Below are positions 6,370 through 11,753 of a stretch of 11,753 bases of DNA, piece by piece (the stretch's first letter is position 1; each line of letters starts with the position of its first letter). The notes under the pieces were generated by a model. That model was not told the DNA's origin, made no database searches, and saw only the letters and a list, made by a program, of their open reading frames with translations. The stretch is taken from assembly GCA_023230175.1 (NCBI GenBank), contig JALNXV010000077.1, positions 1 through 11,753 on the forward strand, read 5' to 3'. Origin of the DNA: Candidatus Cloacimonadota bacterium. GTDB lineage: Bacteria > Cloacimonadota > Cloacimonadia > Cloacimonadales > WRIO01. The position numbers and the translations under genes are program-made.

Positions 6370-7554
6370 TTATAAATATTCTGTCAGGCTCGTAGGAAAC
6401 ATTTTTGATAAGGCAGCAACAGCGGAGTTAAGTGCCTTTTCTGTCATTGCAAATTTTGTCAAAACTTCAACAGCATCGACTTTTTCAATGCCTTGAATAC
6501 TTTCCAGGACATTTTCTTGCAGGGAGACTAAATTATTCTTTGAAATTTCAAGTCTGTTTAACGCTAATCCTGAAGCAGTAACCATCGGCTGCATATTGGA
6601 TTGTAAAGCATCAAGTTTGCCTATAGCATCAGAAATTTCGATATTATTACCATTATCTAAGGCATATTTTAATTGATATAATGAATCAAAATAACCGGTA
6701 TCTTCAAATAATTGTTGACCTGTCACATTGGTTGTAATCCTACTGTATGAATTATTATTAAAAGCAATATTAGCATCATCTCCTTGATAATTGCCTGCAA
6801 CCACATTAAGCCTAAATTCATCTCCGACTTCTAAAAAACCTCTTTTAAAATCAAGACTCAACCCGGTATCATTACCATCTTTATCAATAATATTTGCTGT
6901 ATTATTACCGAGTTCAATAGTTTCTGACCAAGTTTCTCCGCCATCTTGAGAAACTTGATATTTAGCTGTATTGGTTGCGACATCATCATTAACATTTCCG
7001 GACTCAACAAATTTAACAATAAAATCACCGGTTCCTTCATATTCACCATTAACTGTAACGACATCATTATAGACATTATCAGTTGAGGCATAAGGCTGTA
7101 ACACTCTACCGTTTAACGAGTAAGCAGGTTCATTACCGTTAGTCCCGGCAAACAAGTACCGATCTCTCATTTTAGTATTAGCAATACCAATACTTTCATC
7201 AATAATTTGTTGTATTTGATCTGCAGCTACTTGTTTTTCCATATCTGAAGCTGTTTCAGTTGAAGCAGTTAAGGCAATCTCTCTTGCTCTAACAACAATA
7301 TCTTGAATATGATTTAAAGCAGAATCAGTTGCTTTAAGGTATTCTTCAGCATCAGAAATATTTTCTACATACCTATCATAAGCAGAGGAATTTCCCTTAT
7401 GTTTCATTGCAATAGCTACTCCTGCCGGATCATCAGAAATCTTATTTATTCTTCTTTCATTAGATATCATCTCGTTATACTTATGATAATCAGACAGATT
7501 TTTGTTAACATTATTAAGTAAGCTTTCATACATAGTATTAGTTGTTATACGCAT
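6370..7554 (-). CDS. flgL: Flagellar hook-associated protein 3, FlgL
   Basis: The product is 394 residues. FlgL is the junction protein between FlgK and the flagellin filament. Residues 1-140 are the flagellin-like N-terminal helical domain (MRITTNTMYES, INKISDDPAGVAIAM, DRYLFAGTNG). Residues about 150-280 are a beta-rich variable domain exposed on the junction. Residues 300-394 are the C-terminal helical domain, ending in IEKVDAVEVLTKFAMTEKAL and SLTEYL, where the usual FlgL ending is similar. The Asn-Arg-rich LNRLEISKNNL (332-342) is also typical. The position after flgK, with csrA in between, supports FlgL over flagellin itself. The ATG at 7554 has AAAGGAG six bases upstream, and this Shine-Dalgarno lies in a small hairpin after the csrA stop codon. 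Confidence 0.95.
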   Translation of the reverse strand: MRITTNTMYESLLNNVNKNLSDYHKYNEMISNERRINKISDDPAGVAIAMKHKGNSSAYDRYVENISDAEEYLKATDSALNHIQDIVVRAREIALTASTETASDMEKQVAADQIQQIIDESIGIANTKMRDRYLFAGTNGNEPAYSLNGRVLQPYASTDNVYNDVVTVNGEYEGTGDFIVKFVESGNVNDDVATNTAKYQVSQDGGETWSETIELGNNTANIIDKDGNDTGLSLDFKRGFLEVGDEFRLNVVAGNYQGDDANIAFNNNSYSRITTNVTGQQLFEDTGYFDSLYQLKYALDNGNNIEISDAIGKLDALQSNMQPMVTASGLALNRLEISKNNLVSLQENVLESIQGIEKVDAVEVLTKFAMTEKALNSAVAALSKMFPTSLTEYL

Positions 7555-7561
7555 TTTACAC

Positions 7562-7574
7562 TCCTTTAAAAGGA
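7562..7574 (-). promoter_or_regulatory. Hairpin covering the flgL ribosome binding site
   Basis: Directly after the csrA TAA stop, the minus strand reads TCCTT, TTA, AAGGA. The right arm is the flgL Shine-Dalgarno. A ribosome ending at the csrA stop would cover and open this hairpin, so flgL translation could be coupled to csrA. The stem is only five pairs, so the effect is uncertain. Confidence 0.35.
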
Positions 7575-7820
7575 TTATTTCTTTTTCATAAATTTGAGAT
7601 ATTTATTTAGATTAATTAATTGGTCATTATCGACATTAACAACAGCTGCTTCTTTATTTTCTTCCAGAATTCTATCATAGATTTCTTTTCGGTAAATTGG
7701 AGTATCTTTAGGAGCAACAATACCTATTCTTATTGCATTTTTAGTAATATCAGTGATTACTATTTCAATATCATCACCGATACAGATTGACTCTCCTATT
7801 TTTCTTGTTAAAACTAACAT
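7575..7820 (-). CDS. csrA: Translational regulator CsrA
   Basis: The product is 81 residues. CsrA is a dimeric RNA-binding protein that recognises GGA motifs, often in hairpin loops over ribosome binding sites, and commonly represses flagellin translation where FliW is present. The sequence [20 protein letters not shown] (1-20) is near the family consensus, with L4 and R6 present. [16 protein letters not shown] (36-51) contains R44, the other key RNA-contact residue. The tail (52-81) is longer than the 61-residue E. coli form, as is usual in FliW-bearing bacteria, where the C-terminal extension takes part in FliW binding. The gene lies between flgK and flgL rather than next to fliW, an unusual order. 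AAGGTG serves as the ribosome binding site. Confidence 0.97.
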   Translation of the reverse strand: MLVLTRKIGESICIGDDIEIVITDITKNAIRIGIVAPKDTPIYRKEIYDRILEENKEAAVVNVDNDQLINLNKYLKFMKKK

Positions 7821-7835
7821 AAAACACCTTCCCTG
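7821..7835 (-). promoter_or_regulatory. Possible CsrA autoregulatory site at the csrA ribosome binding site
   Basis: The leader of csrA reads CAGGGAAGGTG just before the start codon. CAGGGA matches the CARGGA core of the CsrA selection consensus and overlaps the Shine-Dalgarno AAGG. CsrA proteins are known to repress their own translation from such sites. No hairpin presenting it was found, so the call rests on the core match alone. Confidence 0.3.
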
Positions 7836-7857
7836 ATTATTAAAATTCTTTTATTTA

Positions 7858-9240
7858 TCATTTTACTAAACCTATAATTGTAGTCATTATATCATCAGCT
7901 ATAGTAATAATCTTTGCTGCTGCTTGATATGCTTGTTGAAATTTCATTAAATTAGCTGTTTCTTCATTCATAGAAACACCCTTAACAGATTCTCGAAAAT
8001 TATCTGTTTGAGAGCTTAGCATAGATGTACGTTCAGCGTTTTGACCGGCTGTTTTAACGTCTCTACCTATTTCATACACATAATCAGCAAAAGCTTCAGT
8101 AATAGTTTTACCGTCAAAAACATTTTCATATTTCAAATCAGTAATTTGTAATGCTATTTGATTATCCCCTATTTGTCCTGACCCCGAAACAGCAATATTA
8201 GCAGGATCAGATAGGATTTCATTAGAGAGTTCAAAATTCTCAACCCCTGTTACTTCAGCATTAAAGAAATATCGGCCTGAAGCTGCAGGTTCAGTCATAT
8301 CATAACCTTTAATATGGATTTCATTTACTTTCTCAGCAATTTGAACAGCTAAATCATCTAATTTTGTCTTATATTCCGGCAATACTGTATCTCGTAAATC
8401 ATACATAGATTTCAAAGAGCCTGAAGTTAAACCACTAATTTTTGACTTTGTATTATCCCATATTAGATATGCTTCTTCTTCATTGCTTTCTAAGTTTGTA
8501 GATTCGGTATAAATAAGCTTATTGGAAACATCATTTCTAACAAGTTCATCAGTACCAAAATATACACTCATAGTGCCATTTTCACGTTCATGCACTTGAA
8601 CATTACCATATTGTGATAACTCATCAATCAATAAATCAAACTTATCTAAATAATCATTTGCAGGCTTATTATTAATCTTATTTTGAGATATTTGATTAGA
8701 CAAGGAAGCTAATTCATCAGAGATTTCATTAATTCTATTTGCAGTATCCTTCAATGAGAATTTTAAGTTGTCTCTTGTATCTTCAATCGCCATATTAAGG
8801 CCTTTGAAGCTTTCAGTCATTTGAGTAGTTGCATCAATAACATCTATACGATGGACTTCACTATAAGGGTTGTTAGCTAAAGCTTCCCATTTATTAAAGA
8901 AATTATTAATCATTGTACCAATACCATATTCCGAGGTTTCAACAACACTTTTTTCTAATTCTTGTAGGTTAGAAGACATAGATTCCCAATAACCTGTATT
9001 ACTATTAAGATTTCTAAATTCTGTATCAAGCCTTAAATCCCTCATCCTCTCTAATCTAACAATACTTACACCACTACCATAATTTCCATTTGCATCATTT
9101 AAAGGAGTAGATGCTTCTTGTATAATTCTTTGTCTGCTATAACCTTCTGTATTAGCATTAGCAATATTATGTGCTGTAACTTCAAGGTTTTTCTCAGTTG
9201 TTGAAAGTGCTTGTTTACCAATAGATAACATATTAAGCAT
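7858..9240 (-). CDS. flgK: Flagellar hook-associated protein 1, FlgK
   Basis: The product is 460 residues. FlgK caps the hook and joins it to FlgL. The N-terminus has the rod/hook family motif NIANANTEGYSRQ (25-37), followed by helical domains with the FlgK-type stretch around GIGTMINNFFNKWEALANNP (106-125). The C-terminus (ESVKGVSMNEETANLMKFQQ to IIGLVK, 417-460) is the classic FlgK/FlgE zipper helix. Residues 220-390 are the variable outer domain; the protein is toward the short side for FlgK. The ATG at 9240 overlaps the end of the preceding small gene by 8 bases. An AAGGAG box lies 8 bases upstream; the second Met (residue 4) would be too far from it. csrA follows after 37 bases. Confidence 0.95.
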   Translation of the reverse strand: MLNMLSIGKQALSTTEKNLEVTAHNIANANTEGYSRQRIIQEASTPLNDANGNYGSGVSIVRLERMRDLRLDTEFRNLNSNTGYWESMSSNLQELEKSVVETSEYGIGTMINNFFNKWEALANNPYSEVHRIDVIDATTQMTESFKGLNMAIEDTRDNLKFSLKDTANRINEISDELASLSNQISQNKINNKPANDYLDKFDLLIDELSQYGNVQVHERENGTMSVYFGTDELVRNDVSNKLIYTESTNLESNEEEAYLIWDNTKSKISGLTSGSLKSMYDLRDTVLPEYKTKLDDLAVQIAEKVNEIHIKGYDMTEPAASGRYFFNAEVTGVENFELSNEILSDPANIAVSGSGQIGDNQIALQITDLKYENVFDGKTITEAFADYVYEIGRDVKTAGQNAERTSMLSSQTDNFRESVKGVSMNEETANLMKFQQAYQAAAKIITIADDIMTTIIGLVK

Positions 9241-9478
9241 TACTTATTCTCCTTTTTAATTTTACAGGGTTATATAATCTTCTATCAATTTCAGTAAAAA
9301 CTAATCTGATTTTTTCATCCGAAAGTAGATATTCTTGCTTTTCTCCTTGTTGAAAAGGCTGAAAATGCAAATCTTCCATACCGACAATAAAAGGATCAAT
9401 ATGCTCAATTGCACTATCATTTAATGAAATATTACTGATTAATTTTACTTTTTTACCCTGTAACAGCAAACTTAACAT
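9233..9478 (-). CDS. Small protein of unknown function between flgN and flgK
   Basis: An 81-residue product that I do not recognise. It starts 4 bases after the flgN stop and its last 8 bases overlap the start of flgK, so it is translated within the operon. A weak box, AAGGG, lies 9 bases upstream. There is no signal peptide or membrane segment. The first half is predicted to be beta-rich (KVKLISNISL, HIDPFIVGM). The second half looks like one charged helix (SDEKIRLVFTEIDRR), followed by a basic tail (VKLKRR). The position is where flgM, the anti-sigma factor gene, is found in some bacteria, but the sequence lacks FlgM-like features I would recognise. A role in FlgK/FlgL export or assembly is only suggested by position. 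Confidence 0.75.
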   Translation of the reverse strand: MLSLLLQGKKVKLISNISLNDSAIEHIDPFIVGMEDLHFQPFQQGEKQEYLLSDEKIRLVFTEIDRRLYNPVKLKRRISNA

Positions 9479-9482
9479 TTCT

Positions 9483-9983
9483 CTATACCCTTGTATTTAA
9501 AAGAATTGAACTTCTCTTTTGTGGAATCATACCAACTCGGCTATAAACTCTATCTTTATCAATAATATCTGAAATCATCTCAAGATTATCTCCGACAAGC
9601 TCAAGTCCGGTTTTGATTAATTCTTTGTTGTCAGAAGAAAGCTTATCAATTTTTCTTAAAGTATTTGCAAAAGAAGCAAACAAAAGACTTGCTCTTTCAG
9701 CTAATTCTTCTTCATAAAAAATAGAATAAACGGTCTTAAGGTTATTCTGAGATACATCAATATTTCTCAAAATAAATAATGTCTCCATTAAATCATTTCT
9801 GATGCTTGTTGCACGATGTGCACGACTAACAAAGATTGCAGTTTGTTGACTTATCTTTTGGAATTTTTTGATATTCCATTCAATAAGTGCTTCTTTTTGA
9901 TCTTGAAGGCATATCAATACCTCTTGATAAGAAGCAATTTCATTTTCCCAACTGCGAAAGAAATCATTAACTACAGCTTCCAT
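9483..9983 (-). CDS. flgN: FlgN-family flagellar export chaperone
   Basis: The product is 166 residues. FlgN is a cytoplasmic chaperone that binds the C-terminal helices of FlgK and FlgL and delivers them to the flagellar export machine. The sequence is almost entirely helical and lacks a signal peptide. It shows the family's sparse pattern: an N-terminal helix with LQDQKEALIEWNIKKFQKIS (26-45), a middle Arg-containing helix (RATSIRND) and the C-terminal NKELIKTGLELVGDNLEMI (119-137) followed by a YSRVG segment (147-151). Family conservation is low, so the position just before flgK is important support. AAAGGAG precedes the ATG at 9983 by 7 bases. The flgJ stop is 12 bases upstream. Confidence 0.8.
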   Translation of the reverse strand: MEAVVNDFFRSWENEIASYQEVLICLQDQKEALIEWNIKKFQKISQQTAIFVSRAHRATSIRNDLMETLFILRNIDVSQNNLKTVYSIFYEEELAERASLLFASFANTLRKIDKLSSDNKELIKTGLELVGDNLEMISDIIDKDRVYSRVGMIPQKRSSILLNTRV

Positions 9984-9995
9984 TTTCTTACTCCT

Positions 9996-10847
9996 TTACT
10001 CTGTAAAATTATTGAAAAAGCTAAGAACTCTATTAATATAATTTTTTGTCTCTTTAAATGGTGGTATTCCTTGATATTTAGCAACATTACCCGGACCGGC
10101 ATTATAAGCCGCAAGAGCTGTTTCTATATCACCAAATTTATCTAACATATTTTTTAAATATTTTGTACCACCATTTATATTTTCTACAGGATTGAAAGAA
10201 TCACTAACACCCAGCTCTCTTGCAGTGCCATCCATTAATTGCATTAAACCTTTAGCTCCTACGGGAGATACAGCTTGAGGATTAGCATAACTTTCTTGAG
10301 CTATAACTGCTTTAATAAGGTTTTCATCAACTCCATATCTCTCAGATGCTTGCTTAATAATGGATTCATAATTTTGCAACCTACCCATAAGAGTTTTTGG
10401 CTCTGCAATTAACTTTACCTTTTCCTTACTCTGAATATTTTGTATTTCAGGGACACTTGGTTCAGCAACACTACTCGGTCTATACGAAGATTTAATTTGT
10501 TTTTTATTTAATAATTCTATTGCCTCAGGACTAACTTGACTCAATATCTGCTTTGCCAAACCAAAAGATTGATTTTGTGCAATATTTTCTGACACCTGAC
10601 TAATAAACATATCCTGATAAAAAGAACTTCCTGCTTGATCACCAAAAAAGCCCTCATTATCAAGAGATTGTGTCATTGAACTTAACATCTGCTTAATCAT
10701 CATAGCCTCAAAATCTATAGCTGCTTTGACTGCTTTTTCTGCATTTTCAGGCTTAAGATTATCCTGTATTTTTTGCATCTTTTCAGCTTCTTTACTCCTG
10801 ATACCTTGATCAAGATTCATTTCCATAGATTTGATAGCTATATCCAT
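9996..10847 (-). CDS. flgJ: FlgJ-like rod-binding protein fused to a lytic transglycosylase domain
   Basis: The product is 283 residues. Residues about 40-102 are the rod-binding domain that caps the growing flagellar rod ([38 protein letters not shown]). A linker (103-155) follows. Residues 158-278 are an SLT-type lytic transglycosylase domain, which opens peptidoglycan for the rod: catalytic Glu185 in [18 protein letters not shown] (198-208 region), NINGGTKYL (223-231), AAYNAGPG (246-253). E. coli FlgJ instead carries a glucosaminidase domain. There is no signal peptide, as expected for rod-type substrates exported by the flagellar apparatus. The ATG overlaps the flgI stop by one base (TAATG), with GAGG upstream, indicating translational coupling. 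Confidence 0.93.
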   Translation of the reverse strand: MDIAIKSMEMNLDQGIRSKEAEKMQKIQDNLKPENAEKAVKAAIDFEAMMIKQMLSSMTQSLDNEGFFGDQAGSSFYQDMFISQVSENIAQNQSFGLAKQILSQVSPEAIELLNKKQIKSSYRPSSVAEPSVPEIQNIQSKEKVKLIAEPKTLMGRLQNYESIIKQASERYGVDENLIKAVIAQESYANPQAVSPVGAKGLMQLMDGTARELGVSDSFNPVENINGGTKYLKNMLDKFGDIETALAAYNAGPGNVAKYQGIPPFKETKNYINRVLSFFNNFTE

Positions 10848-11753
10848 TACATTATCCTCAACTCTGCGTGAAGTGCTCCGGATTCTTTAAGTGATTGAAA
10901 TATTGAAATCATATCTCGAGGAGTCACTTTTATAGCATTTAAAGCTTGAGCTAATTCTTGTACTGTAGCTGATTCCATCACAAATACTCTTGAACTTTCC
11001 TGAGCAGTAATCTCTGTAGATTCCGTCTCTAATGAAAACGGACCGGCTGAAAGATTTTCATTGTCACTCTTAACCTTTATAATTAAATTCCCATGAGCTA
11101 TGGCAACTTCATTTATCCTTACATTACCCCCGGCAACTATAGTTCCCGTACGCTCATTAATTATAACTCTGGCATTTTGCTGTGGTGTAATCTCTAAATT
11201 TTCTATTATCGAGATAAAACTAACTATATTTGATTCAGCAATCACATTATCCGGGATAGTAACAGAAACATTTGCAGCATTCTCCGCTAAGGCAACCCTG
11301 TCACCAACAATATCATTAATAGCCCCGGCAACAAGTTCTGCAGTCGTAAAATCAGCATTAAAAAGCTGTATTTCAAGCTGCCCGTCACTTACTAATTGAG
11401 ATATATTTTCTGTTTCTACCACAGCCCCATTAGGAATCCTGCCTACATTAGAATAATTCTTTCTTAACTTAGTACTTTTAACTTCTTCATTAAACCCACC
11501 AAAGGAAATCGGACCCTGTGCCACAGCATACCTAAGATTTTCTTGACTAATTAATGGAGTCATCAATAACACTCCCCCTTCTAAACTTCTCGCATCACCT
11601 ATCGACGAAACTACTACATCAAATGAAGAACCGGGCTTTGCAAAAGGAGGCAATATCGCTGTAACCATTACAGCCGCTACATTATTAGGTCGAATACGAT
11701 TTTGTGGAACTGTCAAGCCAAAATGCTCCAACATATTATTGATAGACTGAATA
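10847..11753 (-). CDS. flgI: Flagellar P-ring protein FlgI, 5' end outside window
   Basis: The frame is open to the right edge, giving the last 301 residues of the protein. The Met at 11734 is internal, because family similarity continues upstream of it ([11 protein letters not shown]). FlgI assembles the P-ring in the periplasm around the rod and is found in bacteria with an outer membrane. Conserved stretches include [84 protein letters not shown] and the C-terminal [20 protein letters not shown]. About 50-70 residues, including the signal peptide, are expected to be missing. It is the first visible gene of the operon; the promoter is out of view. The stop overlaps the flgJ start. Confidence 0.96.
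   Translation of the reverse strand, partial: IQSINNMLEHFGLTVPQNRIRPNNVAAVMVTAILPPFAKPGSSFDVVVSSIGDARSLEGGVLLMTPLISQENLRYAVAQGPISFGGFNEEVKSTKLRKNYSNVGRIPNGAVVETENISQLVSDGQLEIQLFNADFTTAELVAGAINDIVGDRVALAENAANVSVTIPDNVIAESNIVSFISIIENLEITPQQNARVIINERTGTIVAGGNVRINEVAIAHGNLIIKVKSDNENLSAGPFSLETESTEITAQESSRVFVMESATVQELAQALNAIKVTPRDMISIFQSLKESGALHAELRIM

Noticed and set aside
6858..7091. 77-codon minus-strand frame inside flgL
   Set aside because: It is an out-of-frame reading within flgL with biased Met/Leu/Ile content and no start signal.
9816..10145. 109-codon plus-strand frame
   Set aside because: It lies antisense to flgN and flgJ, both strong genes with proper ribosome binding sites. Its composition is that of an antisense shadow.
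11100..11399. 99-codon plus-strand frame
   Set aside because: It is antisense to the well conserved flgI gene and has no ribosome binding site.

Overview
The window is AT-rich and falls into two halves. Positions 1-5092 carry three genes for secreted proteins. Positions 5902-11753 carry a flagellar operon on the minus strand. Between them lies about 800 bases of repeats and inverted repeats without a gene. The secreted proteins end in FlgD-Ig-like / type IX-style sorting domains (the SYPNP...NIKGQKVK...SGVYFYKV pattern). The operon encodes FlgI, the P-ring protein, which implies an outer membrane. Together these suggest a motile diderm of the Fibrobacteres-Chlorobi-Bacteroidetes superphylum, perhaps a Cloacimonadota-like lineage. 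That placement is inferred from domain style only.

Region 1-1342 (minus) is a secreted parallel beta-helix protein whose 3' end lies outside the window. Region 1343-1805 has no convincing gene. It holds a (AGTAT)n pentanucleotide tract and a terminator hairpin. Region 1806-3785 (minus) is a 659-residue secreted multidomain protein. A short divergent promoter region separates it from 3992-5092 (plus), a secreted cyclophilin-type prolyl isomerase with an extra Ig-like region and a C-terminal sorting domain.

Region 5093-5901 lies between convergent genes. It contains two multi-stem inverted-repeat structures, a strong palindrome, three 71-bp units and about three 33-bp units, then a terminator-like hairpin and another branched inverted repeat. 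The tandem units place six CAGGGATG/CAAGGATG sequences in small hairpin loops on the plus strand. This resembles binding sites of the RNA-binding regulator CsrA, whose gene and whose protein antagonist gene (fliW) lie just to the right. I regard this as the most interesting signal here: a candidate CsrA-titrating RNA or repeat family. No promoter or expression evidence can be seen.

The minus-strand operon runs flgI - flgJ (rod-binding plus lytic transglycosylase) - flgN - an unrecognised 81-residue gene - flgK - csrA - flgL - fliW. The gaps are 37 bases or less, two junctions overlap, and nearly every gene has a clear Shine-Dalgarno sequence. The products complete the periplasmic part of the rod and P-ring (FlgI, FlgJ), supply the hook-filament junction (FlgK, FlgL) and their export chaperone (FlgN), and set the level of filament production through the CsrA-FliW switch. 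The operon promoter lies beyond position 11753.
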